The notes: a model not told the origin generated them from the sequence alone. A DNA stretch of 64,000 nucleotides from Streptomyces spirodelae (GCF_017676385.1 NZ_JAFFZN010000027.1:1-64000), one strand, 5' to 3'. Shown: positions 18,503-27,894, counted from the first letter of the stretch. Program-made: numbers and translations.

Positions 18503-19750
18503 ATGATGGGGGGCGTGTCCTCGACGTCCGGAAGTCTCGACTGCGATGTGCTCGTGATCGGCGCGGGCATCGTCGGCTTGTCCACCGCCTATGCGCTGAC
18601 CCGCCGGGCGCCTGGCACCCGGGTCACCGTCCTGGAGAAGGAACCCGGCCCCGCGCGGCACCAGACCGGGCGGAACAGCGGGGTGATCCACAGCGGGATC
18701 TACTACCCGCCCGGCTCCCTCAAGGCCCGGTTCGCACTCGAAGGCGCGGCGGAAATGGTGAAATTCTGTGCGGAACACGGCATTCCGCACCAGGTCACCG
18801 GCAAGCTGATCGTCGCCACCGAGCACCGGGAACTGCCCCGGCTGCACGCCCTCATCCAACGCGGCAGACAGCACGGCATCCCGGTACGGGAACTGGGCCC
18901 GGCCCAGATCACCGAGCACGAACCGCACGTACGGGGCCTCGCGGCCATCCACGTGGGGACGACGGGCGTGTGCGACTTCGTCGCCGTCGCCGACCGGCTC
19001 GCCCAGCTGGCCCGGGACGCGGGCACCGAGGTGCGGTACGGCACCGCCGGAGCGGTCACCGCGATCGACCGCCGCCCTGGGCGCGGGGTCGCCGTCCGCA
19101 CGGCCGACGGGACGGTGGTGCGCGGGCGCGCCCTGGTGAACTGCGCCGGACTGCACTGCGACAGCCTCGCCCGGCTCGCCGGAGATGTACCGCAAGCGCG
19201 CATTTTCCCGTTCCGCGGTGAATACGCGGAGCTGGTACCCGAACGGGAGCACCTGGTACGCGGACTCGTCTACCCGGTGCCCGATCCGGCGTTCCCCTTC
19301 CTGGGCGTCCACCTGACCCGCGGCGTGCACGGCGGCGTCCACGTGGGACCGAACGCCGTCCCGGCGCTCGCCCGCGAGGGGTACGCCTGGCCGACTGTAC
19401 GCCCCGCCGAGCTGGCCGGGCTGCTGACCCACCCCGGCACCTGGCGGATAGCCCGCCGCCACTGGCGGTACGGGGCGGGTGAGGTGCGGCGCTCACTCTC
19501 CCGCCCGGCGTTCACCGCCGCCGTACGACGGCTGCTGCCCGAGGTGGCGGCAGCCGACCTGCACCCCGCGCCCGCCGGCGTGCGGGCCCAGGCCGTCCTG
19601 CGGGACGGGACGCTCGTCGACGACTTCCTCTTCGCGGAGGGCCCCCACACCGTCCACGTCCTCAACGCACCGTCCCCAGCGGCCACCGCATCTCTGCCCA
19701 TCGGAAGAGAGATCGCCCGACGGGTGGCCGGAGCGCTCGGAGACGGCTGA
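18503..19750 (+). CDS. lhgO: L-2-hydroxyglutarate oxidase
   Basis: A 415-residue FAD-dependent DAO-family oxidoreductase that oxidises L-2-hydroxyglutarate to 2-oxoglutarate, a metabolite-repair reaction. The N-terminal FAD motif is DVLVIGAGIVGLSTAYAL; HQTGRNSGVIHSGIYYPPGS is diagnostic of LhgO; VNCAGLHCDSLARLAG and the C-terminal PAPAGVRAQAVLRDGTLVDDF support it. The ATG at 18503 lies 6 nt after CGGAGG; a second ATG follows at once. It is codirectional with the NsdA-like gene and trmB, but the 98-bp gap and a separate trmB promoter argue against a simple operon. Confidence 0.92.
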   Translation: MMGGVSSTSGSLDCDVLVIGAGIVGLSTAYALTRRAPGTRVTVLEKEPGPARHQTGRNSGVIHSGIYYPPGSLKARFALEGAAEMVKFCAEHGIPHQVTGKLIVATEHRELPRLHALIQRGRQHGIPVRELGPAQITEHEPHVRGLAAIHVGTTGVCDFVAVADRLAQLARDAGTEVRYGTAGAVTAIDRRPGRGVAVRTADGTVVRGRALVNCAGLHCDSLARLAGDVPQARIFPFRGEYAELVPEREHLVRGLVYPVPDPAFPFLGVHLTRGVHGGVHVGPNAVPALAREGYAWPTVRPAELAGLLTHPGTWRIARRHWRYGAGEVRRSLSRPAFTAAVRRLLPEVAAADLHPAPAGVRAQAVLRDGTLVDDFLFAEGPHTVHVLNAPSPAATASLPIGREIARRVAGALGDG

Positions 19751-19761
19751 CGGCTGACGAG

Positions 19762-19808
19762 GGCCTGGGGGCAGGGGCCTGGGGGCAGGGGCCGGGGGCC
19801 GGGGAGGG
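19762..19808 (+). other. G-rich tract, possible G-quadruplex
   Basis: Two near-copies of GGGCCTGGGGGCAG followed by GGGGCCGGGGGCCGGGGAGG give many G-runs of four or five separated by short loops on the plus strand. It lies between lhgO and the trmB promoter. Confidence 0.5.
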
Positions 19809-19833
19809 GCGCCGCCGTCCGCCACGTCCCCCG

Positions 19834-19839
19834 TAAAAT
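19834..19839 (+). promoter_or_regulatory. -10 element of a probably leaderless trmB transcript
   Basis: TAAAAT stands out in GC-rich surroundings. The GTG start follows 9 nt later and has no Shine-Dalgarno, implying that transcription begins at or next to the start codon. Confidence 0.6.
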
Positions 19840-19848
19840 TGAGACATC

Positions 19849-20850
19849 GTGTCCGAACGCAAAGACTCCCCCGAGCGACCCCACCTCCCCGACGTGCACG
19901 AGAGCGACGACCCCACCCACGAAGCGGCCGGCCCAGCAGGCTCCGGCGACAACCGGAAGGACGCTGATGTCGGTCCGCAACACCGCGACGACGCCCCGGC
20001 GGGGCCCGAAGCCGAGCCGGGTGACGGACGCCAGGCCGAACCCGACGGGCGCCAGGCCGAACCCCACCGACGCCACGGCGAACAGCACGCCGCACAACGA
20101 CCGGCACGAAGGGTGATGGCGCGGATGTTCCCCCCGGGAGCCGGCCCCTCGCCCGACCCGGCCGGCTCGCACCACGAGCGCCGTATCCGCAGCTTCCAGC
20201 CGCGCCGCAGCCGGGTGACCAAGGGCCAGCGCGCGGCGCTGGAGCGGCTGTGGCCCCGGTGGGGCTTCGACGTCGACGGACTGCGCACCCTCGACCTCGG
20301 TGAGCTCTTCGGCGATCCGGAACTGCCCGTCGTCCTGGAGATCGGCTTCGGTATGGGCGAGGCCACGGCGCAAATGGCCGCCGGGGACCCCGCCACCGGC
20401 GTACTGGCCGTTGACGTCCACACCCCCGGCCAGGGCAACCTGCTGCGCCTCGCCGACGAGAAGGGCCTCACCAACGTACGGGTGGCCAACGGGGACGCGA
20501 TCATCCTGCTGCGCGAAATGCTGCCCCCCGACTCGCTCTCCGGGCTGCGGGTCTACTTCCCCGACCCGTGGCCCAAGGCCCGCCACCACAAACGGCGGCT
20601 GATCCAGCCAGAGTTCCTGGATCTGGCGGCCGGGCCGCTGCGGTCGGGCGCACTCGTGCACTGTGCGACGGACTGGGAGAACTACGCGGAGCAGATGCTC
20701 GAAGTGCTCAGCGCACACCCCGAGTACGAGAACACCCAGCCGGACGGCGGCTTCGCACCCCACCCCGAGAACCGCCCGCTGACCCGCTTCGAGGGCCAGG
20801 GACTGGACAAGGGACACAAGGTGCGGGACCTGCTCTTCCGCCGCCGCTGA
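19849..20850 (+). CDS. trmB: tRNA (guanine-N7)-methyltransferase TrmB
   Basis: A 333-residue SAM-dependent enzyme making m7G46 in tRNA. The first ~100 residues are hydrophilic, Asp/Pro/Glu-rich and variable. The catalytic fold begins near 105 (RSFQPRRSRVTKGQ), with SAM motif VVLEIGFGMGEATAQMA and the signature VYFPDPWPKARHHKRRLIQ, ending TRFEGQGLDKGHKVRDL. The GTG at 19849 fits a leaderless promoter; ATG at MARMFPPG about 88 codons downstream would remove the tail but has no clear signal. Typical neighbour of the downstream PrsW gene in streptomycetes as I recall. Confidence 0.95.
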   Translation: MSERKDSPERPHLPDVHESDDPTHEAAGPAGSGDNRKDADVGPQHRDDAPAGPEAEPGDGRQAEPDGRQAEPHRRHGEQHAAQRPARRVMARMFPPGAGPSPDPAGSHHERRIRSFQPRRSRVTKGQRAALERLWPRWGFDVDGLRTLDLGELFGDPELPVVLEIGFGMGEATAQMAAGDPATGVLAVDVHTPGQGNLLRLADEKGLTNVRVANGDAIILLREMLPPDSLSGLRVYFPDPWPKARHHKRRLIQPEFLDLAAGPLRSGALVHCATDWENYAEQMLEVLSAHPEYENTQPDGGFAPHPENRPLTRFEGQGLDKGHKVRDLLFRRR

Positions 20851-20954
20851 GACCGGCCCGCACTCGGGAACTCCGCCCGGCGACGGTGGCCGAGGGCTGA
20901 CGACTGCCAGGTGGTGGTTATGGCGGTGCCGCAGCGTACGTCACCCACACTGGT

Positions 20955-20960
20955 TACTGT
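20955..20960 (+). promoter_or_regulatory. -10 element of the leaderless prsW-like gene
   Basis: TACTGT is followed by 6 nt and then the GTG start; no ribosome-binding site is present. The same spacing recurs at several genes in this window. Confidence 0.55.
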
Positions 20961-20966
20961 CGTTGG

Positions 20967-22877
20967 GTGCATGACGAGGCAACCGGCGCCCCCAGCGCGC
21001 CGCCCCACGCGAGGACGCCCGGGCCGGGCCACGGCCCCGCGCCCGTCCCACCCGCACGTCCCGGCAGGCCGGAGCGCCGCCAGGACCGGGTACCGGAGAC
21101 GGAGCAGGGTGGGCCATGGCCCGAGGGCGGCACGCAGTCGGCAGCTCCCTACGCTCAGCCGGAGGACGCGCGGACACCGCCGCCGATGCCCGTGCCCCCG
21201 CACGACCCGGCACCGGCCGCCCCGTACGCACCCACGGACCCGTACGCACCCACGGACCCGTACGCACCCGCGAATCCGCAGGCCGCCACGCCACCCGGGG
21301 CCGCCCCCTCTCCGTACCCGTACGGTGGGCCGCCCCCGAGCGGGCCCGCGACCGCCCCGCAGCCGCCGGGCCCGGCCCCCTCGTACACACCGCCTCCCAC
21401 CGGTCCGGGCGCCGTTCCTCCGGCCGGCCCGCACTACCCGGAGGTAGCCGCACCACCGACCGCAACCCCGTACCCGACCGGCTCCCCCGGCCACACTCAC
21501 GGGCAGACGCCCACACAGACACAGACGCAGGACTCGGCCCAGGCCCAGGCCGGGCCCCCGCCCCAAGCGCAAGCGCAGACGCACACTCACCCCCAGGCAC
21601 CCGCGCACGCCCACACGCACCCACACGTCCACCCGCACGCCCACGCCATGCAGACGCACCCGGTGCCGTCCTGGTGGCAGCGGAACCAGCGCGCTCTGCG
21701 TGCCACAGCAGTGATCGTGCTGCTGGGCCTGTGCGGGCTGATGATCCTCGCACTGGTACGCGAACAGACCGGTACGCAGGGACTGCTGGTCGGATTCGGA
21801 CTGGCGCTCTTTCCGGTGCCGCTGCTGCTGACGGCGTTCCGCTGGCTGAACGCGCCGCTGCCCTCGCCCTGGCGCAACCACCTCTTCGCCTTCGCGTGGG
21901 GGGCCTGCGCCGCGACGCTGGTGGCGCTCCTGGCCAACAGCTTCGCCACCGACTGGCTGGCCTCGTCCGTCGTCGTCGACTCACCGGACCAGGCGGACAC
22001 GCTCGGAGCCATCGTCATAGCCCCTGTCGTCGAGGAGACGACCAAGGCGGGGGCGATCCTGCTGCTCTTCCTCTTCCGCCGCCGCCATCTCGACAGCGTG
22101 ATCGCCGGTATAGCCGCAGCCGGCATCACCGCGGCCGGCTTCGCCTTCACCGAGAACATCCTCTACCTCGGCACCGCGTACGGAAAGGACACGGTGCTGG
22201 ACCCCGACAGCCTCGCCCGTTCGGCCACGGCCGCCACCTTCCTCATCCGCATCATCTTCGCGCCCTTCGCGCATCCGCTGTTCACGTCGATGACGGGCAT
22301 AGCCTTCGGCATGATCGCCGCTCTGCCCAGACGACGGCGCATCCTGCGCTGGGTGCTGCCGCTGGTGGGGTGGTTCACCGCCGTACTGCTGCACGCGATA
22401 TGGAACGGCTCGGCGTCCTTCGCCAACTACACGTTCCTCGCCGTGTACGGCCTCTTCATGATCCCCGTCTTCGGGGCCCTGACCTGGCTCGCGATCTGGT
22501 CCCGCCTGCACGAGCTGCGCCTGGTACGGGACACCCTGCCGGCATACGCCGCAGCGGGCTGGTTCAGCGAACCGGAACCCTGGTCCCTGTCCTCGATGCG
22601 GGCCCGCTCCATGGCCCGCGCCATGGCCCGCCGCAGCCACGGCCCGGAGGCCGCCCGCACCGTCGCTGCCTACCAGCACGACGCCACCGCACTGGCCCTC
22701 CTCCGCGCCCGCGCCGACAACGGCGCCACCGCCCCCGACTTCGCCACCCGCGAGCGCGCACTCCTCCAGCGCCTCTGGACCAACCGCCCCCTCGCCGGCC
22801 CCCCAACCACCAGCGCCGCCCTGGCCCTGAGCCGCCCAGCACCCCCGCGGTGGGCGGGGTATCCACCGATGCGGTGA
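20967..22877 (+). CDS. PrsW-family intramembrane metalloprotease
   Basis: A 636-residue membrane protein. Residues 1-225 are cytoplasmic, Pro/Ala/Tyr-rich, with YAPTDPYAPTDPYAP repeats and a His-rich run (HTHPQAPAHAHTHPHVHPHA) ending just before the first membrane helix (ATAVIVLLGLCGLMILALV). The hydrophobic domain has the PrsW zinc motifs VVEETTKAG, FTENILYL, HPLFTSMTG and LLHAIWNG. In Bacillus, PrsW cleaves anti-sigma RsiW; the substrate here is unknown. A soluble C-terminal tail of about 100 residues follows. It appears leaderless. It is the last backbone gene before the low-GC cassette. Confidence 0.88.
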   Translation: MHDEATGAPSAPPHARTPGPGHGPAPVPPARPGRPERRQDRVPETEQGGPWPEGGTQSAAPYAQPEDARTPPPMPVPPHDPAPAAPYAPTDPYAPTDPYAPANPQAATPPGAAPSPYPYGGPPPSGPATAPQPPGPAPSYTPPPTGPGAVPPAGPHYPEVAAPPTATPYPTGSPGHTHGQTPTQTQTQDSAQAQAGPPPQAQAQTHTHPQAPAHAHTHPHVHPHAHAMQTHPVPSWWQRNQRALRATAVIVLLGLCGLMILALVREQTGTQGLLVGFGLALFPVPLLLTAFRWLNAPLPSPWRNHLFAFAWGACAATLVALLANSFATDWLASSVVVDSPDQADTLGAIVIAPVVEETTKAGAILLLFLFRRRHLDSVIAGIAAAGITAAGFAFTENILYLGTAYGKDTVLDPDSLARSATAATFLIRIIFAPFAHPLFTSMTGIAFGMIAALPRRRRILRWVLPLVGWFTAVLLHAIWNGSASFANYTFLAVYGLFMIPVFGALTWLAIWSRLHELRLVRDTLPAYAAAGWFSEPEPWSLSSMRARSMARAMARRSHGPEAARTVAAYQHDATALALLRARADNGATAPDFATRERALLQRLWTNRPLAGPPTTSAALALSRPAPPRWAGYPPMR

Positions 22878-22977
22878 GTCTCTCCCCCCGGTCGCTAACT
22901 CCGAGTTGACGTGATCAGACCCCGCTGTCGGAGACCGCTGGTAGAACGTTCAGCAGACGTACAGCCGGAGGGGGAAC

Positions 22978-25900
22978 ATGTCTGACGGGCCGAGCCAACA
23001 GCAGCCGATTGCTGGTCTCTATGAGCTACTGATCACCGAACAGCTTGAGTCTCAGCTGGATGAGTTGCGCAAGGAGGGGTGGGCAGCTGAGGAAGAATCA
23101 GTTCCTCCGATGGCCGCTCCACGCATACTGGCGCGGCATATCGCCGACACCGTAGAGAAGAAGCTCGTTGAGCTCTCTCCACTTGAGCGAGTCCTCTACA
23201 GCAATCTTCTACTGAAGCGTCTGAACACCGATGCATCTGCCCAGGGGCTACTTACCGATGGTCCTCGGCAGTTGCTAGCGCTGAGTGAAGGGCCTGACGG
23301 CGCGCCCCTCCCCCGTCCCAGTACGCCCCTGTCGGAAGCGACGCTCATCACCAACCGGCAAGAGGCCATCCAGATGGGCGACGAACTGCGGAACGAGATC
23401 GCCTCGGCAGACGCTATCGATCTTCTATGCTCCTTCATCATGTGGCCTGGGGTCAATCAGATTAGGCCGGCGCTGCATGACGCACAAAAACGTGGTGTGC
23501 GCCTACGTATTCTTACCACGACGTACATGGGAGCAACCGATCCGAAGGCCATCGATCGACTCGTCCGCGATTTCGGAGCAGAGGTACGTGTCGACTACGC
23601 CCCGAACCAATCCAAGGTGCACGCAAAAGCGTGGCTCTTTCACCGCAATACCGGTTTCCACACTGCCTATATTGGGAGCTCGAATCTTTCGAAGTCGGCT
23701 CTCAGCACGGGCCTAGAATGGAACGTACGAGTATCACCGACTTCCGCGCCGAGCGTCCTAGCCACGTTCAGAAAGACGTTCGAAGAGTATTGGAACTCAG
23801 GGAACTTCGAGCCTTACGATCCAGACACCGACCACGAGCGCCTCTCTGCCGCAATTCAAAAGCGGAAATGGTTCCCTGCTGGGAAAAAGCGAGAGCCCGC
23901 GCGGGCCATAACACCACAGCCACACCAGGTAGTTATGCTGGAGGCTCTTGAAGCGGAGCGAGAGGTCCACGGAAAGTCGGGCGCCTTGTTGGTTGCCCCA
24001 ACTGGAACGGGCAAGACAGTCATGGCTGCCCTCGATTACCGATCGCTATGCAAGAAGAAGGGAAGACGGCCTCGACTGCTATTCGTAGCCCACACGAAGG
24101 AAATTCTCAAACAGGCCAGGGAGACTTACCAAAACGTCCTTGGGGACGGCAGTTTCGGAGAGCTCAACGTGGGCGGCCACGTAGCCACCGTGCGCACCCA
24201 CGTCTTTGCGACCATCCAGTCCTTCCGGCGCGAGTTCCTGGAATCATTTAAGCGTGACCACTTCGACGTCCTGGTAGTTGACGAGTTCCATCACTCAGCA
24301 GCAAGTACGTACGAGAGGGTAATTGAGTACTTCCACGCGGAAGACCGGTTCTTGCTCGGTATGACGGCAACGCCGGAGCGGCACGATGGTGAGCACGTGC
24401 ACGACTTGCACTTCGACGGGCGCATCGCCGCAGAAATGCGTCTCTGGGAAGCGCTGGACAGTAACCTTCTCAGCCCCTTCCATTACTACGGAATCGCTGA
24501 TGATTCCGCCCGCTTTGAGAATCTCAGTTGGAAAGGAAAGGGCTACGACAAGCAGAAACTGACAGAGATTCTCCTCGCCGACGGCGAGCACCCGAATCTC
24601 GTCTTCACAGAGCTCTATGACAAAGTCGTTGATCCTACGTCGATGCGCGCTCTTGGGTTCTGCGTATCAGTCGATCACGCCCAATTCATGGCCACCTACT
24701 TCAATGAGCGAGGGGTAAACGCAAAAGCACTCGATGGGACTACGCCCTCGGGCGAACGCGAAGCGGCCTTCGACGGGCTTCGAGAGGGAACAATCCAAGC
24801 GCTCTTCTCTGTAAATCTCTTCAATGAGGGGCTGGATATCCCGGACGTTGATACGCTCCTCTTTCTCCGCCCGACTGAGAGCGTAACCGTCTACCTCCAG
24901 CAGTTCGGAAGAGGTCTTCGACGCTCCCCCAACAAGGAGTTCCTCACTGTTCTTGATTTTGTAGGGCATCACCGAAGCGACAACTACAGTTTCGAGGAGC
25001 GCCTTCACGCCGTGACGGGGCTCGCTAAGAAGCACCTCATCAAGGGCATCGAGAACGACTCCTACGGCCTCCCCGAGGGTTACGAGATCATTCTGGATCG
25101 CAAGTCCAAGGATCTGATCATCCGAAACATTAAGGAGCGGCTCAATGTCACTTTCCCAAGGATTGTCAAGGAGGTGAAGCAATATAAGCCGAAATCTATC
25201 GCCCAATATCTCGAGCTCAGCATGCGAGAGATCAGCGACATCTACCGAAACAATAACTCATGGACGAAGGTACTGCGTGCTGCCGAGCTTGCGACAAAGC
25301 CAGCTCCGTCGCCTTCCGAGGAAAAGCTGCTGAAACGTATATCCGCGCTTCTGCATGTGGATGACCCGGAACGCGTGGATGCCTACCGATATCTTCTGAG
25401 CCTCGATTCACCTCGCTACGAGGATCTACCGCCGTCCCAACAGCTCTACGCCCGCATGCTCATCCTCAACCTGTGGCCTGCTGGTTCGCGAGGTACGGGC
25501 TTCTTGTCGTATCAAGACGCCCTGGATCAACTCGCACAGCAGTCCGATTTCCGCGCAGAAGCACGCGAAGTTCTTGAGTATGGTAGGGAAAGAATTGATC
25601 ACCCGCCGATCTGGATGGCTGCTCCCCACGACCAACTACCCTTGCGTGTGCATTCCACCTACACAAGGGCAGAAGTTCTCACTGCCATTGGCCAGACATC
25701 GATTACTGGCCCATACCCCTCACAGTCCCAGACTGGTGCGGAATGGTGTCCGGGAGCGAACGTTGACGTCCTTTTCGTTACCTTGGACAAGGATGAAAGG
25801 TACTTTAAAGAGGACATCCGCTACAACGACTACACAATCGACGCTCGCCATTTCCACTGGGAGTCACAGAAGGACACCGCCCCGGACACGAAGAGTGGAA

Positions 25901-26109
25901 GGCGGTACCAGACCCATAAAGCAGCTGGGTCGCATGTGTTCCTGTTCGTGCGGAAATATCGTGAGAACGATGTTGGTGCAGGACCGTATACTTTCCTCGG
26001 ACCCGTTGACTATGTGAGCCACTCGGGAAAGAAGCCCATGCAGATCATCTGGAGACTGCAACACGAAGCGCCGGGAGATATCTTGTCGTTCTCGCCGGCA
26101 CGCACGTAA
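22978..26109 (+). CDS. PLD-DEAD/DEAH helicase-DUF3427-like protein
   Basis: A 1043-residue composite. Residues about 120-280 form a phospholipase D-like nuclease module with one HKD-type motif (KVHAKAWLF, then YIGSSNLSKSAL). About 310-680 are an SF2 helicase with motif I APTGTGKTVMA, motif II VVDEFHHSA, motif III MTATPER and motif VI QQFGRGLRRS. The C-terminal 250 residues (LFVTLDKDERYFKEDIRYND, HKAAGSHVFLFVRKYREND) match what I recall of DUF3427. ATG follows a strong GGAGGGGGAAC. A/T at third positions is far more frequent than in neighbours, indicating recent acquisition. Such proteins occur in defence-type islands; the function is not established. It converges with a NUDIX gene 26 bp away. 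Confidence 0.85.
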   Translation: MSDGPSQQQPIAGLYELLITEQLESQLDELRKEGWAAEEESVPPMAAPRILARHIADTVEKKLVELSPLERVLYSNLLLKRLNTDASAQGLLTDGPRQLLALSEGPDGAPLPRPSTPLSEATLITNRQEAIQMGDELRNEIASADAIDLLCSFIMWPGVNQIRPALHDAQKRGVRLRILTTTYMGATDPKAIDRLVRDFGAEVRVDYAPNQSKVHAKAWLFHRNTGFHTAYIGSSNLSKSALSTGLEWNVRVSPTSAPSVLATFRKTFEEYWNSGNFEPYDPDTDHERLSAAIQKRKWFPAGKKREPARAITPQPHQVVMLEALEAEREVHGKSGALLVAPTGTGKTVMAALDYRSLCKKKGRRPRLLFVAHTKEILKQARETYQNVLGDGSFGELNVGGHVATVRTHVFATIQSFRREFLESFKRDHFDVLVVDEFHHSAASTYERVIEYFHAEDRFLLGMTATPERHDGEHVHDLHFDGRIAAEMRLWEALDSNLLSPFHYYGIADDSARFENLSWKGKGYDKQKLTEILLADGEHPNLVFTELYDKVVDPTSMRALGFCVSVDHAQFMATYFNERGVNAKALDGTTPSGEREAAFDGLREGTIQALFSVNLFNEGLDIPDVDTLLFLRPTESVTVYLQQFGRGLRRSPNKEFLTVLDFVGHHRSDNYSFEERLHAVTGLAKKHLIKGIENDSYGLPEGYEIILDRKSKDLIIRNIKERLNVTFPRIVKEVKQYKPKSIAQYLELSMREISDIYRNNNSWTKVLRAAELATKPAPSPSEEKLLKRISALLHVDDPERVDAYRYLLSLDSPRYEDLPPSQQLYARMLILNLWPAGSRGTGFLSYQDALDQLAQQSDFRAEAREVLEYGRERIDHPPIWMAAPHDQLPLRVHSTYTRAEVLTAIGQTSITGPYPSQSQTGAEWCPGANVDVLFVTLDKDERYFKEDIRYNDYTIDARHFHWESQKDTAPDTKSGRRYQTHKAAGSHVFLFVRKYRENDVGAGPYTFLGPVDYVSHSGKKPMQIIWRLQHEAPGDILSFSPART

Positions 26110-26135
26110 GGAAACGACACTTCAGTGGGGGCAGG

Positions 26136-26546
26136 TCATACCGTCCCGTCCAGACGGCGCACCACCTCTTCGACAAACGGCAAATCCTGCTCCAGCCAGT
26201 CGACGTCGAACGCCTGCTCAGGGGTGAGCCAACGCAGCTCATCGTGATCCTGCAAGGGCTGAGGCTCGCCCTTGAGCAGGGGCGCCCACCACGCGTGCAA
26301 GACGAGGTCTGCCTTGAGCTGCCACTCACCGGGGAGACGATCCAGGGCCTCGACCTCGACCCCGAGCTCCTCCCTCAACTCCCGTGCAAGAGCCTCCTGC
26401 GCTGACTCCCCGGGCTCGACCTTTCCGCCAGGAAGCTCCCAGCGTCCCGCAAACTCCGGCGGCGCGGTCCGACGTGCGGCAAGGAACCGCCCCTCGTCGA
26501 TGACTGCCCCCGCAACGACCACACGCTTTGCCGTACTCTCGCCCAT
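26136..26546 (-). CDS. NUDIX (MutT-like) pyrophosphohydrolase
   Basis: A 136-residue NUDIX enzyme. The box G-x5-E-x7-REUxEExGU is complete: GGKVEPGESAQEALARELREELGV. The N-terminus VVVAGAVIDEGRFLAARRT and the tail LRWLTPEQAFDVDWLEQDLPFV resemble (deoxy)nucleoside triphosphate pyrophosphohydrolases and 8-oxo-dGTPases. I chose the ATG giving MGESTAKRVVV because GTAGGG lies 8 nt upstream; the longer frame has no such signal. It converges with the helicase gene. I recall NUDIX genes of this type being paired with DUF3427 helicases elsewhere, which suggests a functional link. Confidence 0.85.
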   Translation of the reverse strand: MGESTAKRVVVAGAVIDEGRFLAARRTAPPEFAGRWELPGGKVEPGESAQEALARELREELGVEVEALDRLPGEWQLKADLVLHAWWAPLLKGEPQPLQDHDELRWLTPEQAFDVDWLEQDLPFVEEVVRRLDGTV

Positions 26547-26644
26547 GCCTGCCACCCTACGGGCTCCGTGCCGCCTCCCTCTCGTATGGTCGGACATCGA
26601 GGCAGGAAGGTGCGCACCCAGCTCCAGTCGGTAAGCAGGAAGAC

Positions 26645-27115
26645 TCAGCCCAGGTAGGGAGTTGGGCGGTTTTCCAAAAAATGTTGGATCCGTAGCCGCT
26701 GTGTGTGATGTATGGCCAACGCGTCGATCTCGCTGGGCGTCGCAAACCGGAGGTCCGTCGACTCGTCAGAAACGGCCAGTTCTCCGCCAGTGATGCGGGC
26801 CGTGAAACACACGTTGAACTGTCGACGTACCTCCCCGTCGCTGTACGCGATGATGTGCCGCGGATCTGTGTAGGTGCCGACCAGGCCGGTGATCTCTACC
26901 TCCAGCCCGGTCTCCTCCTGGACTTCCCGCACAGCGCAGTTCGGCAGTGACTCGCTGAGTTCCATCCCTCCGCCCGGCAAAGCCCAGAGGTCGTTGTCAC
27001 GGCGCCGTTGTAGAAGGATCCTGCCGTTCTCGTCGGTCACGACGGCGGAAGCCGCAACAATCATGCTGTTGGGTCGCGGTGCCTCGGGGTCGTCGTAGTA
27101 CTCGGTGCGTGCCAC
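26645..27115 (-). CDS. NUDIX hydrolase in an XRE operon
   Basis: A 156-residue NUDIX protein with a full box (GGGMELSESLPNCAVREVQEETGL) after MIVAASAVVTDENGRILLQRR. The C-terminal part (FATPSEIDALAIHHTQRLRI) is typical of streptomycete NUDIX proteins encoded beside XRE regulators. Its GTG start is only 3 nt after the TGA of the XRE gene, so the two are translated together. The substrate is unknown; a nucleotide-derived signal or damaged nucleotide is possible. Confidence 0.85.
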   Translation of the reverse strand: MARTEYYDDPEAPRPNSMIVAASAVVTDENGRILLQRRRDNDLWALPGGGMELSESLPNCAVREVQEETGLEVEITGLVGTYTDPRHIIAYSDGEVRRQFNVCFTARITGGELAVSDESTDLRFATPSEIDALAIHHTQRLRIQHFLENRPTPYLG

Positions 27116-27118
27116 GTC

Positions 27119-27859
27119 TCAGCCTTCAACTGGTCGAGCAGTCTCCCACACCGCCGTGAAGCTGGCGGTGTAGGTGTCGAACATTCCGTCGTCGCTGGTT
27201 CGGCGAAGGTGCCAGAGCGGTGCACGGTACGCATTCACGCCGTATGCGTGCGCGTTGACCAACATCTGGTCGTCGGCACGATAGATGCTGTTGTAGAGCG
27301 TCGTTCCATGGGTGCGCACCTCAGTCCCTGGAGTGTTGATGAGGGGGTGGTAATGCATGAGCGCCAGTCGGCAGCGCGATTCAATTCCGTGCCCGAATTT
27401 CTCCTCCCCGCCTCGTTGCTGGACGGTCTCACTGTCTGGGTCTCCGAGTGCGATGCGGACTGTGCAACCGTCATCAGCTCGTTCCCGCAGCAGGTCGTTG
27501 AGTCGGGGATAAGCTTCGTGCAGAAAGACGGCGGCGTAGACGAGGATGTCAATCTGCTGACGTGCTGCTGCGAGCAGGTCGGTAAAGGTCGATACAGGGG
27601 CATCTGCTCGCTGATCGTAGAGCGTGACGAGTTCGGGGCTGACGGCTCTCGCTGTTCGAGCTTGTCTGAGCGCGGGCCATAGTGCGTGAACGTCTTCCCC
27701 TAATGCCTCGGCTGCCTCGAGGGCGGTCGTCCGGTGCGGAGTCCGTCCACAATTGATCCAGCGTTCAACAGTCTTGGGATCCACTCCGACAGTGTTGGCC
27801 AGGTCGGCGTGCGTCCATCCACCGGCGGCCATGACAGTCCGTAGGCGATCATTGAGCAT
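27119..27859 (-). CDS. XRE regulator with C-terminal DUF5919-like domain
   Basis: A 246-residue protein. The N-terminal helix-turn-helix is THADLANTVGVDPKTVERWINCGRTPHRTTA. After a linker, residues about 95-240 form a domain I recall as DUF5919 (QIDILVYAAVFLHEAYPRLNDLL, CTVRIALGDPDSETVQQRG, CRLALMHYHPLI), distantly PLD-like or nucleotide-sensing. Start ATG follows GAGGAGA 8 nt upstream. It heads an operon with the NUDIX gene and is divergent from two tiny ORFs. The pairing of such a regulator with a NUDIX enzyme suggests nucleotide-responsive control. The exact family name is uncertain. Confidence 0.8.
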   Translation of the reverse strand: MLNDRLRTVMAAGGWTHADLANTVGVDPKTVERWINCGRTPHRTTALEAAEALGEDVHALWPALRQARTARAVSPELVTLYDQRADAPVSTFTDLLAAARQQIDILVYAAVFLHEAYPRLNDLLRERADDGCTVRIALGDPDSETVQQRGGEEKFGHGIESRCRLALMHYHPLINTPGTEVRTHGTTLYNSIYRADDQMLVNAHAYGVNAYRAPLWHLRRTSDDGMFDTYTASFTAVWETARPVEG

Positions 27860-27894
27860 GCAGGAAGTCTCCTCGTCTTCCTTGGACACTTCTA

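Noticed and set aside
22943..22950. GAACGTTC palindrome before the helicase as a LexA box
   Set aside because: The actinobacterial SOS box needs four bases between GAAC and GTTC; here there are none.
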